A stretch of DNA of 64,000 nt, taken from NCBI GenBank assembly GCA_037043015.1, contig CM073325.1, positions 21,245,001 through 21,309,000 on the forward strand. Direction: 5' to 3'. Origin of the DNA: Bryum argenteum (lineage: Eukaryota; Streptophyta; Bryopsida; Bryales; Bryaceae). Under the pieces are notes generated by a model that was given only the letters and a program-made list of their open reading frames with translations, was not told where the DNA came from and searched no databases. Positions 13,164-24,475 of this stretch are shown one piece after another (position 1 is the first letter of the stretch; the number at the start of each line of letters is the position of its first letter). The translations under genes were made by a program, and so were the position numbers.

Positions 13164-13185
13164 TTAATGTTGTGAATGGTTTTAA

Positions 13186-13628
13186 GGTAGAATGCCCTTA
13201 AACCGCTCGAACAAGGGATTCAGCATGGTTGTGGACATCGTGTGTATTATTTGAAATTTTTCTTTGATGCGAAAACAGGAGGGAGAGTGAATGCAAAAAT
13301 TTCCAGAATTAAATAGCAAAAACTGAATTTACTACAAATTTTTGAAGTCAAAAGTGTACATGACCTTAAAGTGATTAGTAGCCTCTCTTTTTTATGTGCA
13401 TGACCTCTACTAGTTGTTGGTCATGGTTGAACCTTAAATCGTGAATCAATGAGTCAGGGAATCTACCCAATTAATCCAATCAGCTCTCTTTAAATAGAAT
13501 AAAAATAATATTCTGTAATTCCAAATATCAGACATGACAGGAGCAATTAAAGATTCAGAGCATGGGCGGTTGGAAGGGTGGTCTACTGATTGGTTTTGGG
13601 GGGGTGAGCGGTTTAAGGGCATTCTACC
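13186..13628. repeat. TTAA-flanked inverted-repeat element, interrupted at its right end by the copia insertion
   Basis: The left end is GGTAGAATGCCCTTAAACCG after TTAA (13182-13185). The right end, inverse of it, finishes CATTCTACC at 13628. The TTAA expected next is found 6.3 kb away at 19941, after the retrotransposon and its target duplicate CTACC. Removing the retrotransposon and one CTACC restores a symmetrical TTAA-flanked element. Confidence 0.8.
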
Positions 13629-13855
13629 TGTTGAGAATTAATATTCTCACATACGCTCTCCTTTGTATTCTAGCTAGATGAGTCACTAGTGTAAGATACC
13701 TCCACTACTTTAGACCTATGAGAGAGAAGTACTATTCATCTTCTCTCTCCTTGTACCTCCATATACTCTTTCCCACAATCTAAGACTCTCTCTTTTGTGT
13801 CTATCTTCTTGGTGCTTACTTTGTAATCTCCTTGCTTTCAATTGCATCTTCAACA
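13629..13855 (+). repeat. 5' LTR of the copia element
   Basis: 227 bp, begins TGTTGAGAATTAATATTCTC and ends TTCAACA. The start holds an internal palindrome (GAGAATTAATATTCTC). The only mismatch to the 3' LTR is at 13740. Confidence 0.97.
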
Positions 13856-13867
13856 CGTTATCAGCAC
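13856..13867 (+). other. Putative primer-binding site (CGTTATCAGCAC)
   Basis: Follows the 5' LTR directly. Its complement GTGCTGATAACG resembles the anticodon arm of a tRNA-Ile rather than a tRNA 3' end, which would imply priming by an internal tRNA fragment as in Drosophila copia. It does not match the common initiator-Met site TGGTATCAGAGC. Confidence 0.5.
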
Positions 13868-14740
13868 ACTCTTTCATAGTTCTTAGATCTTAGTACTAAT
13901 TTCTTGATACTTTATCTTAGCTATCTCTACTTCTCTTTGATTTTATTGTAGTTTTTAGAAGGAGTTTTGTTTTTAGAACAAAATCTTAGAACAAGTTTTT
14001 TCTCTTTTAATCTTCCCTTTTGACTTAAAACTTCCCTTCTCACACTCTAAACTTCCTTACATCTCTTTCTTAACTTCTATTGACAAAATTCACAACTTAG
14101 TTTTGTTGTTTTTCAAACTTCGTTTTTGGCCACTTCTTCTCGTTTTGTTCATATTTGGTTTCATTTTATTGATCTTACTTGTTTTAGTTGTCATTTAGAA
14201 GCTTTCTCTTTACAAATCTTCCTCTACAAACCTCAATTTCCTCTCTAAGCTTCTTCTACAAACCCTCATTCTATATTATCACACCTAATATCACTACTCC
14301 AAAACTCCCTGGACTCTTCTCCATCTCTCTCATTTCCATAATATAATAATATTTTCTCCTTTTTCCTTTATTCCTTTACTTCCCACTTGCCGTTTTTTAC
14401 CTTTACTATTTACTGTTTTACTTTTACGTTTACTTTTTACTTTTTACTTTTACTGTATTACTTTTACTTTTTACTTTTACTTTTTTAAATTTTTACTTTA
14501 TTGTATTTTTTTACTTTTACCGTTTTTACTGTTTTCTTTTAGCGATACATATTTTACTTTCTAAACTTCTTTACTTTCTTATTAACTTTTACCGTACATT
14601 TCTTTAAGTTTCTAATTTGTACTTTGTACATTTACCTTCTCACTAACTATCTAATATTTCTCTTTCCTCACTATATATAAAACTCGAACTAACTTGATTA
14701 TATTTTCCTCAATCTCTCACTATATATTTTCAATAATATT
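13868..14740 (+). other. Copia 5' leader, pyrimidine-rich
   Basis: About 870 bp between primer site and gag start. It is T/C-rich, with a degenerate TTTTTACTTTTAC microsatellite at about 14385-14530. No open frame of note. Confidence 0.7.
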
Positions 14741-16639
14741 ATGTCTTCTTCTACTTCTTCCGTGGCTACATCTTCAGCCATGCCGGTGGCTGTTACTAAC
14801 CTTGACCCTCCGATGAGACTTCAACCTCTACAATTCCCACAGTTATCAGCCGATGGCAACAACTATCTATTATGGGCGAGGACTGCTAAAGCTCACATCT
14901 TCGCGGACCAGTTATCGGGTTCTATTGCTTTCGACCCGGGAATGGTTGTAAGTCCTACTCTCCAGCCTTCCATTTCTTGGAAAACTTTACTTCTCCTCCG
15001 TCACCATTTAGTCCCATCTCTCCAATATCAATATCTGGAGATTGAAGATCCTAATGAACTTTGGCAAAAGCTTAAGTCTCGTTTTGATCACCAGAAAACT
15101 ATTTTTCATCCTCGAGCTCTCTCTGACTGGACCCATCTACGAGTGTTGGATTTTCCAACACTTGTTGCTTTTAACAACGAGCTTTATAGGATAATTTCAC
15201 AACTAAGGCTCTGTGGTCAAAACATAACTGAAGAGGAATTGATTGAGAAAACTCTCTCAACTTTTCCACCTGTTCATGCTGTACTGGCCCAACAGTACAG
15301 AAATATGAGATTTACTAACCATTCTGATCTCATGTCTCTTCTACTTCTTGCTGAGAAGCAGAATGAGCTTCTTTTGCGAAATGCAGAAGTTCGCCCCATT
15401 GGTACCTCTGTACCTGAGTCTCATGCTGTCCAGATTCCTAGTGTTAAACCTAAGAACCAAAAGTTTAAGAAATACCGTAACAAACAGCATGGTCAGTCTA
15501 ACCAGGGAAAACCGCAGACTCAACGGAAGAATACTTCTTCCGTTACCACTAGTAGTGGTAAGCGTCCATCAGAGACGCGTTCTTGCCACAAATGTGGCAG
15601 AGTGGGTCATCTGGCTAATATTTGCAGAACACCAGAGTATTTCGTAAAGATGTTCCAAGAGAACAAGCGATATAAATCTCAGAAACGAGAGGCCCACACC
15701 ATGGATGCTTCCATGGATCCATTTCAAACCGACGAAATGGAAACGTACGTTGCAGAGGACATCTCTCCTGGTGAGTCACACGATGCTCTCCTTGATTCTG
15801 CAACTACTCATACAATCCTGCGGGATAAGGCATTTTTTGACATAGATAATCTGTCAACCTGGCAAACCAGAAATTTAATGACTATGGCTGGATCGAATGT
15901 ATTTCGTTTCCAGGAGGGACCAGCAAAGGTGATTTTGCCTGAGGGCACCACCATTACATGCATGCGTGCTATGTACTCTCCCTCTGCACCTCGGAGCCTG
16001 ATCAGCTATCGAGATGTTCGCACCAACGGTTTGCACCTCTCGACTAGTATTCTAGATAAGCGAGAGGCTTTGGTTTTTGTACAGAATAACAAAGTGGTAG
16101 AAACAGCCTTTGCTGCGGCAACTGGCTTGTACCGGATTCCAATCCGACCACCTACTATATGTAGTTTTGCTTTGTCTTCTAAAGATAATAAAGTTGCACT
16201 TTGGCACGGAAGATTGGGTCATCCTGGCTCTACACTTTTACGCAAAATTCTTCCATGCGTTGTAGGACATAGCCTACAACCAGCAAGTGTTAACTCGATG
16301 GCTTTGTGTGAGGCTTGCGTACAAGGCAAATTAATTGCCAAGTCTTCGCTATACAAACTACCTAATGAATTGCCACCAATGCTCTCCAGACTACATGGAG
16401 ATATTTGCGGTCCAATTACTCCTATGAGTGGACCATTTCGATACTTTTTGGTTCTTGTTGATGCATCGGGTCGGCAATCCCATGTTTCTTTATTATCATC
16501 AAGAAATTTGGCGTTCGCCAATTTACTTTCGATGCTTATACGTTTCAAGGCTCATTTTCCTGATTATCCAATTCGAACGCTACGTATGGATAATGCTCAA
16601 GAGTTTCGTTCGAAGGCATTTGAGGATTATTGCGCGTAA
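14741..16639 (+). pseudogene. Copia gag-protease-integrase (first open segment, 632 aa)
   Basis: Gag region at residues 1-230. Zinc knuckle CHKCGRVGHLANIC at 282-295. Aspartic protease core LLDSATTHT at 350-358 (D352). The GAG-pre-integrase HHCC zinc site is seen as LWHGRLGH (H489, H494) and CEAC (C523, C526). The integrase catalytic Asp residues are HGDICGP (D554) and RMDNAQEF (D617). It stops at 16637-16639 inside the integrase catalytic core; the conserved Glu region (NGLAESF) follows in another frame at about 16684. It lies in the usual single gag-pol position, and the break is not at a typical programmed frameshift position for this group. Confidence 0.93.
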
Positions 16640-17187
16640 GAACGGGATTGACTCACATATTGATCCCGTATTAACACGCTCAAAACGGTCTAGCTGAATC
16701 TTTTATTAAAATGATTCAGTGGATTACACGACCACTACTTCTTCACGCTTATTTACCTTCAACAATGTGGGGACATGCTGTTTTACACGCTGCGACACTA
16801 ATCCGTCTTCGACCTTCATCTATGGAAATTGCCTCTTCACAAGAACTTCTTTCCGGACGAGTTCCAGATGTTTCTCACCTGCGCACATTTGGATGCCGTG
16901 TTTGGGTTCCTGTCTCTGAACCCTATCGTCAGAAGACTAATGCTCATCGACAAGAAGGGATTTATATTGGATTCGATTCTCCAAGTATCATTCGCTACAT
17001 CAGTCCAACTACCGGTACGTTGCTACGAGCCCGTTTTGCTAACTGCCGGTTTGAAGAGAATAAATTTCCGTCTTTAACTTACGCAACATCTTCTCAAGAG
17101 TCTAAACCTCTTGTTTTCAAAGCCTCTGAAACATTTATATCAAATCCTGATCCAAGATCTTCTTTGGCTGAAAGTGAAGTTCTTTAA
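16640..17187 (+). pseudogene. Copia integrase C-terminal part (shifted frame)
   Basis: Continues the integrase after the stop at 16637, entering a different frame near 16680. The third catalytic residue region (LAESFIK) and the copia C-terminal signature LRTFGCRVWVP...GIYIGFDSPS are readable up to about 17080. The frame ends at 17187. Between 17188 and 17565 lies the integrase-RT linker with several stops. Confidence 0.85.
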
Positions 17188-17565
17188 AATTATATATTTG
17201 CAAAAGATTGCTAATCAAACACCTGACGGTTTCAACAACGCATCGAGGATTACTAAGAATTCACTCAATGAAGCCCAGAACCTTCATTCTCGAGTTTCTA
17301 TAGTGGATTCTCCAAAGAACTATATACGCCAATCGACAATGAAGCGTCTCGTGGTGCAGATAAGAACCACGTAAAAAGAAGGATAAGCTCCGATCAACTT
17401 CCTTCTACTCCACCCGTAGCATCTCCTGAGTAAAATCGAACTTTTTTTCTTCAAACTTCACAAATTGGAGAAATATCTTCATCTGTCTGTACTGAATTAT
17501 CAATTTTGTATTGTGAATTTAGTGAGATATTGAATAGGCCGATTTGAATTCGATGATCATTTCTT

Positions 17566-18420
17566 GTGTATGATGATTTGAGAGCATCTCTTGTGAGAAA
17601 GATGATCCCGAACCAACATCTATTGACGAAGCGTCGCGTTCTTCGATTGGCCGAAATGGAGTCGCTATCTATTGAGGAGGAGTATACATCTTTGAGAAAA
17701 CGTCAAGTTTTTGGTCCTATTGTGAATAATCTTACAAACAAACCTCTTGGCTACAAACTTGTATTTGTGCGCAAACGTGATGACAAAGGTACGATCACTC
17801 GTTATAAAGTCCGTTTGGTTGCTCAAGGTTTTTCTCAGAAGTTTGGAATTCATTATGATTCAACATATTCACCTGTTATGGATTCTATTACTTTCCGATA
17901 TTTAATCGGTATGGCTGTGCATTTCACTTTGGAAATGCGTCTCATGGATGTTGTCACTGCCTATCTCTACGGATCACTCGAGACTAACCTTTACATGAAG
18001 GTTCCTCCCGGACTTGATCGCACGGGTTCTTCAGCACCTATTGCTGGTAAACACCGTGGAGTTAAATTGCAACGTGCTTTATATGGCCTTAAACAATCGG
18101 GCCGTATCTGGTACCAACGTTTAAGAGATTTTCTCATCAGTCATCATTTTAAGAATGACCAGTTACTCCCATGTTTATTTATCAAACGAGATAAACAAGA
18201 GTTTGTTATCATAGCAGTATATGTTGATGATCTAAATCTTGTTGGAACACCATCTGCATGCAATGCACCTACTCAGCTTTTAACTCGGGAATTTGAAATG
18301 AAATTACTTGGTCAAACCACTTTCTGTATTGGTTTACAAGTACTTCATTTGAAAGATGGTAGCGTTTTTCTTTCTCAATCGACATATCAATCGAATCTTA
18401 AAACGTTTCAACATGATTGA
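17566..18420 (+). pseudogene. Copia reverse transcriptase segment
   Basis: RT core of RVT_2 type: KLVFVRKRDDKGTITRYKVR, LVAQGFSQKFGIHYDSTYSP, the D of RLMDVVTAYLYG, RALYGLKQSGRIWY and the catalytic YVDD box in VYVDDLNLVG. The frame ends at 18420, and RT continues about 60 nt upstream in another frame, so one frameshift lies between 18356 and 18420. Confidence 0.92.
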
Positions 18421-19233
18421 TGCCCATCCTTTATCTACGCCGATGGTTGGCCGTAGTACCAAAGGTGATGACCCTTATCGTCCTTGCGAGGAGGAGGAGG
18501 ATATATTGGGCGAACAATATCCATACCTCGCAGCGGTTGGAGCTTTATTATATTTGGCTACATCAACAAGGCCAGATATTTCTTTTGCAGTGAGTGTCCT
18601 AGCACGACATAGTGCCCGTCCTACTTTACGACATTGGAATGGCGTAAAGCATTTATTCCGATATTTGAAGGGAACTGAGCATTTGGGTCTACATTATACA
18701 CGATCAGCTAATTCAACATTAGTTGGATATGCTGATGCTGGTTATAGATCCGATCCAGCAACCTCCAAATCTCAAACTGGGTATGTTTTCTTGAGACACG
18801 GTGCTGCTATCTCTTGGAAATCTGTAAAACAAACAATAACTGCGACATCATCGATCATTCAGAAGTTATTGCTTTACACGAGGCTTCGAGAGAATGCATA
18901 TGGCTAAGATCCGTTGATAAGTTTATTTTAACAAATTTTGGATTACCATATGACAACGCTGCTACAGTTTTGTATGAGGATAATAGTGCTTGTGTTTCAC
19001 AAATGCAAGCTGGTTTTATCAAGGGCGATCGAACTAAACATATTGATCCGAAGTATTTCAGCTTCACTCATGATTTGATAACAACTGGAGTACTTGAAAT
19101 CAAGAAGATTATATCAGCAGACAATCTTGCAGATTTGTTCACGAAGGCACTTCCGGTATCTGTTCATCGTCGACTTGTTCATGGTATTGGCATGCGTCAG
19201 TTAAATGTAATAGAACAAGAAGTTACCCTATAA
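18421..19233 (+). pseudogene. Copia RT C-terminus and RNase H
   Basis: Two overlapping frames carry the end of RT (AVGALLYLATSTRPDISFAV) and RNase H: GYADAGYRSDPATSKSQTGY with its Asp residues, then after a frame change near 18850 LYEDNSACVSQMQ and KHIDPKYFSFTHDLI. It ends with FTKALP, the usual copia C-terminal signature, and a TAA at 19231-19233. Confidence 0.9.
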
Positions 19234-19695
19234 CTTTTGATACTCTTCTCTGGATTTTTCCCAATGGGTTTTACCATGAGAAAAGTTGATGAAGTTAGCT
19301 GTACTCTTTTTCCTTCATTTGTGTTTTTTCCCTTGATCATCATCAAGGTTTTCGCAAATAAGGTTTTAATGAGGCAGCAAATAAAAGGTGGGTCGTGGTG
19401 AGAACCACGATTTCTGATTCCATGCATGGAGTCTGTTAGCCATCTTGGGGTGCTTTGCATCTTGTTACGGTTTAGGTAGGTGATTGGGCCGACTGGTTAT
19501 TCCTGCCTCACTAGCATGACAAGCCGCGAGTTTCCCCGACCAGTCGACAAGGCCATCGCGAATCGAACCTCGGACCGGTCGGTTAACCACCGACGTTTTA
19601 TCCAGTCGACCAAGTCCACGACTTGGCGACTATCATCGGCATTTAGCCGTATTTGTATCAGTTCACTGCGTTAGCTTATATTATAATACCTCGTC

Positions 19696-19708
19696 GAGCG
19701 AGGAGGAG
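19696..19708 (+). other. Polypurine tract
   Basis: GAGCGAGGAGGAG lies immediately before the 3' LTR, where plus-strand priming occurs. The only non-purine is the C at 19699. Confidence 0.85.
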
Positions 19709-19935
19709 TGTTGAGAATTAATATTCTCACATACGCTCTCCTTTGTATTCTAGCTAGATGAGTCACTAGTGTAAGATACCTCCACTACTTTAGACCTATG
19801 AGAGAGAAGTACTATTCATTTTCTCTCTCCTTGTACCTCCATATACTCTTTCCCACAATCTAAGACTCTCTCTTTTGTGTCTATCTTCTTGGTGCTTACT
19901 TTGTAATCTCCTTGCTTTCAATTGCATCTTCAACA
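19709..19935 (+). repeat. 3' LTR of the copia element
   Basis: 227 bp, identical to the 5' LTR except T at 19820. It is followed by the target duplicate CTACC and then TTAA. Confidence 0.97.
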
Positions 19936-20039
19936 CTACCTTAACCTTTCCAGTTTTGGAGAATCCAATTCCAGTTTTCAGACTTTTACACTATCTACAG
20001 AGGGTAAATGATAACGGGAACATGATGTGGTAAAAATCA

Positions 20040-20300
20040 TGAGGCCATGTCATCTATACTTGAATAATATAAAAGTTTGCATATTTGAACCCAGAATCAT
20101 GGGCAAAAGCATGATCTTGCAAATCATAAATATCTTGCTCTTAATTTCTGGATCAGTGACAAAAAATTATATGTTTATTTTTCTTACAGCTGGAAGTCTA
20201 AGAAGAGGAATAGGATCTGATTCGCACTCGCGAGAGTGTATAGAGGTAGAACACCGCACTTTCAAGATTTCAAGCTCCAAAAACACACAAGTAAACTTAG
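20040..20300 (+). repeat. Dispersed repeat (family also at 1780-1985 and 30960-32180)
   Basis: Shares with the other two copies a long stretch containing 'gatcttgcaaat' and 'ctggatcagtgacaaaa'. It ends in the nearly invariant 'tttcaagctccaaaaacaca'. No coding frame. It separates the copia element from the Mutator-like element. Confidence 0.65.
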
Positions 20301-20842
20301 AGATTAATTACTAAATCAAAAATATTCATAAGAAGTTCACATAAATCAAACAACTCAGCAACGTGGCGTGATGGCACTAGCCACTTCATTTCTTTTACCT
20401 CTTTGTACTGTAGCCATTGAGGTAAAGACATTACAAACAGACACTGTATTCACGCCAATCTTCGACTTGAAGATTGGAGTTCTTATCTATCTATCGATCC
20501 ACCCACTTTATATTTTCTTTACCAGAAGTCCAAAACTTTGAACCCTCACGCAAGTTGAGAAGGTAAGGAGAATCAAACCCAAAATCTGTATATTGCCTTT
20601 GGTTACATGTTAAATTTAAAAGTTGATTCATTTACTTTTTATCTGGAAGTTAAACTAAGTTAAATTCTTTCTATCTATGTGATTGCAAGTACAAAATTGC
20701 TTATCCTCACCACTCACTTTCTAGAACATGGTATTTTCCCAAACATCGCAAATTCTTCCATATATTTTGGAAATTTGACATTGTTTTAAACCTCAATGGT
20801 TCAAGAAAACTTTATTACAGTGTACAGAGACATCTTCAATAA

Positions 20843-21049
20843 GAGGTAAGGGTTTGTGGCAGCTACCAAGCCGACGGAACCCATACCCCTCTTCAGAACT
20901 CATCCTGCTCCTGCCGCGAGTGCGGCGACTGCCGCTGCCCTGCCCGACAGCCGCGGGCCCCTGCCCTGCCCGTCCGCTCCCCGTTGACGTTGCTTTTCTT
21001 CATCGCTGCTGTTGTCCTCCTCTCCGGAGCCCGGCGCCGCCACCCGCTC
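20843..21049 (+). repeat. Left terminal inverted repeat of the MULE
   Basis: Begins GAGGTAAGGGTTTGTGGCAG and is GC-rich (much richer than the surroundings), ending 'gccgccacccgctc'. It matches the reverse complement of 29102-29302 with scattered substitutions and small indels. Confidence 0.9.
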
Positions 21050-22590
21050 ATAACGATACTCTATCTTACTGTGTTTATCTCCGTATGTTTCTTTCGTTCG
21101 TTTGCCGGCATTGCGTTGCTCCGTGCACACATTCAGTTGTTGCATGTCAAGTGCACAAATCTTGCCGAGGCTTGGCTTTGAGTTTAGTCAAGTGCCTTGG
21201 CGAGTCTGCTTGCGTGCAGGTTCTTAGCTCTCACCATTACTATCATCTTTTCTCTTCTATACCGATTGAAATGTGAACCAGTCACTGTATCGAATTTTGT
21301 CTGCGGTCAGCGTGCTTTAAGTAGATTCAACTCATACGAATCTTCTAGTTGCGTGAAGTGATGCTTTTTGCCGACCGCATGTACGAAACCCTAGCGTATG
21401 CGCTGATCCGCTTGCCATTGTTGCGGCTGTCGCCCTCTCCAGTGCCCCATTGAGGACAGCAATCTTCCATCGCATCTTCCTCAGAAGGAGCCTTTACGTA
21501 GAATTCCACACTCGCCGGCCCTCCTCCGACCCAATTTTAATTCCAGGTTCTTTGTACTTCTTCATCAAATCCCCTTCTGAATTCTTGTGAAGGTTGCCGA
21601 CAGAATGATTGTGTGCATGATTGCTTGAATACTAGACTTTCTTCTACTTAGATGTGTGAGTCTGTGACTCTGGTTTGATCTCGTGATCTTGAACTGTGCG
21701 TGGTTTCGTTAACTACTAGAATCTTTTAGAATCGTTAACTACTAGAATCTCCTACGGATATGAGTCTGTGCATTTTGATGGATTGTGTCTTTGTGTGGGT
21801 GTTTCAGTGGCGAATAGAGTATTCGTGGAATTGCCAAATGGGGTGGGATTCTCGTGCAGCAACACGAGTTGTGATCTTCTCACTGCTGGTGACAATCGCA
21901 CAGGTAACAATCATCGTTACTTTCGAGGAATCCTCAAATTTAGACTGAGGTGGAATCTTTTTTTAATTGAAAATGGTCGATTTTGTTACTTCTGCGATGT
22001 TTTATTGGAGGAAGAGATGACGTTCGGGTATTCGATATAAGTTGGGTGAGTGATGAGTAGGGTGATGTATTGAGGCTGATATTGCCAATATTCTAGAAGC
22101 ACAGACCTTTGGGATATGATGCCGAAAATGAGTGTTTCCGCGGATAGTACTAGGGCATAAAAACTTCTCTTCTCATCATTTGTCGGTGAAGTAGGTCTAG
22201 GTGTGCAATTTGCATTATTGTGATATGAGAGCGGTTTTGTTGGTGGTGTTATTGGATTGATTCAGGAGAATATCCTTGTGACCGATTTTTCTAGTATAGA
22301 TCGACTGGCTTTGCTTCTTATGGATGTTCAGGGTGAGCTTTGGAGCAAGTGTATGAGTGACGTGCGGATGCAGACTTTTCTGAGTGTAGCTTTACTTATC
22401 AGCGAAGTTGAATGTAGTGTTAATATGTAGTTTTTAGTATCAGAAGGTCCTGACTACGTGGAAGTATTATAAATTAGAGTTAAGTGTAATTTCAGCGATT
22501 TATGATTACGAGAGTAATCTTTCGTCTTGGTATTCGTCTGATGCACTTGTGTATTCTTCACGCTGTTTGTGAAAGATTCAGCAATAAAGC
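21050..22590. other. MULE internal, non-coding left subterminal region
   Basis: No frame longer than about 140 aa and none with recognisable similarity. A 26-bp stretch at 21123-21148 recurs in direct orientation at 28810-28835 near the other end. Confidence 0.5.
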
Positions 22591-22596
22591 GCATCT

Positions 22597-22970
22597 AGAA
22601 TGAGATTGGTTTTGTTACTCAATGCCATTTAGCTGCACGGAATGAACAAATTAATAGTAAATGTAAGCATACCTTCATGATTCAAGAGAGCATAACCTAA
22701 CTTGGCGATATCATAAAAATAAAATAGGGTATTGATAGGGTATTGACAGACTTGGAATTATGTAGAATGAGATTGATTTTGTTACTGAATGCCATTTAGT
22801 TGCAGCGAATGAACAAATTAACAGTAATTGTAAGCATACATTCATGATTCAAGAGAGCATAACCTAAATTGGCGATATCATAAAATAAGATAGGGTATTG
22901 ATAGGGTATTGACAGACTTGGAGTTATGTAGAATGAGATTGATTTCGTTACTCGTTGCCATTTAGGCATT
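22597..22970 (+). repeat. ~166-bp tandem duplication with the GATAGGGTATTGACA motif
   Basis: The phrase 'gaatgagattg(g/a)tttt' begins at 22599, 22766 and 22931 with ~166-bp spacing. Each full unit carries two tandem motif copies ('gggtattgatagggtattga'). Confidence 0.85.
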
Positions 22971-23074
22971 TAGCTGTATAATCTATTGTAATCTGAGTTT
23001 ACTTCCTACTTTAGATTGAACAATCCCTCATGCTTTCTATTGTATTTTTTCAGAAGTAAATTGTCGGTACGAAA

Positions 23075-24475
23075 ATGGAGGGCTATGACAGCGATCCATA
23101 TGGATCGCCTGTTAAAGAAGATCGTTTCCGAGAAATTGTCAATAAATATATATCTAGAGGGCTCGAGAAGAACATGTGAATGACACACCTTTTCTAGAGA
23201 AGGGTAAAGAAGTTCTCTTTGCGAGTTACGAATGGACACTTCATTCACGCCGGCCCCTTAGAAAGGGACCTGGAGTTTCTAATTATAATTTAAAATTCTC
23301 TTTGCGAGCCCCGAGGAGAGCCACCAGGAGAGCTGTGAGGAGAGTACTGACGATGAAGAGAACGATGATGAAAGCGAAGACAACGATGGAGACAGTAGTG
23401 AGAGTGGCGGTTTGTTATTCGACGCAGATGGATTTATGTGTCAAATAACTTCTTATGCTCTAAAGCAGAGTAAGATAGAGTATTGTTAGATGAGACATGA
23501 TATTATTCCTGTATATAAGATAGTATATGATATATAAGATAGTATACGATAAGGTATTGACAGGGTAATACTATGATATAATTATAATTGCAATACCCTA
23601 TCCTATCATATCTTAATTTTTTTAATCGTTTGATGTTGCTTTTGATTAGAGTTTGCAAAAGAAGGAGAAGCGTTTGAAAACCAAGGCGATGGTTTGGTTC
23701 CTAGATTTGTTTGTTTGGTGGGTAAGGGTAGGTGTTATTCAAACAAAAAATCAAGAAACATCTTCTTGATTTTCACAACTACGGAGAAGTTGAAATTGGG
23801 CAAGGAGGACGACCACGTGCAAATCCAAGAGGATTCAAACGAACCACTAAGGAGCAGAACAAAAAGTACAATAAAAATGCCAAGCGATGTGTGAGTTCCA
23901 AGCATGCCATCAATGAGTACAAGGCTAAGAGGCGATATGAGGTGAGCGCTATTCATCAATGGGAGGAAATGCGTGAAGTTGTTGAGAACCTCAAGGTTCC
24001 ACCAAAACCGCCTCTAGCTAGGTTGTTTCAGCCTTATATTCAGGAGTATTTTGGTATGTCTAGTTGGGGGTGATGGTGACATCACTTCAGCTACATTACA
24101 TGTGTTTCGTAATAGTAAGGATGCTAAAGAGATTATTTTTTCTAGCAAAAAACCTTACATGGCCAACATCAAACAGTACTCATGAGGAAAATGGAGGAAT
24201 GAGACAAATCGGGAGAAGAGAGAGGACAAGTTTCATGCTCTGGTGGCTTATGCCAATGCTAAGAGGGTTTTGAAAGAGTAAGTGTTTAAACTTAAACTCC
24301 TTTGTTGTTTTTATTATAATTTTACTATAGATGGGGTATTGACATAGGTTTAGAATGTATTATAGATAGGGTATTGACAGTGGTTTTGAATGTGTACAGA
24401 TGGGAGAAAAAATCCGTTAAGGAGGACTACGTGAAGGAAAGTGTCGCAAGAAAGATGGCTATTCGTGATCTCTAG
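23075..24475 (+). pseudogene. Second MULE gene, acidic/basic protein, convergent to transposase (decayed)
   Basis: Starts MEGYDSDPYGSPVKEDRF at 23075, after a 'ttttttcag'. Following an 83-bp insertion it enters a strongly acidic stretch (EESTDDEENDDESEDNDGD) ending LLFDADGFMCQI. A later exon (about 23732-24070) holds a basic region with an AT-hook-like core GRPRANPRGFKR. The next part carries a frame change near 24060 and a TGA near 24181. The end is spliced from ...ANAKRVLKE to WEKKSVKEDYVKESV and stops at 24473-24475. No family was recognised. Its position, opposite and convergent to the transposase, recalls mudrB of MuDR, but no sequence similarity to mudrB is claimed. Confidence 0.6.
23213..23308 (+). 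repeat. 70-bp SINE-like insertion with 13-bp target duplication
   Basis: TTCTCTTTGCGAG occurs at 23213-23225 and 23296-23308. Between them are 70 bp with an A/T-rich right end ('aattataatttaaaa'). The head, containing 'cattcacgccggcccctt', recurs at about 30326-30377. Removing the 83 bp puts the acidic frame downstream in register with the frame upstream. Confidence 0.75.

Larger units (their letters stand above)
13629..19935 (+). mobile_element. Ty1/copia LTR retrotransposon, structurally complete, coding region broken
   Basis: 6307-bp element with 227-bp LTRs (TG...CA; 13629-13855 and 19709-19935) differing at one base (C 13740 / T 19820). The 5-bp target duplication is CTACC (13624-13628, 19936-19940). 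Domain order gag, protease, integrase, reverse transcriptase, RNase H identifies Ty1/copia. Stops and frameshifts interrupt integrase, the integrase-RT linker, RT and RNase H, so it cannot be autonomous as written. It sits inside the end of the TIR element at 13186. Confidence 0.95.

Noticed and set aside
20854..21276. Pro/Cys-rich 140-aa frame
   Set aside because: Lies in the GC-rich MULE left TIR; the right TIR copy does not conserve the frame.
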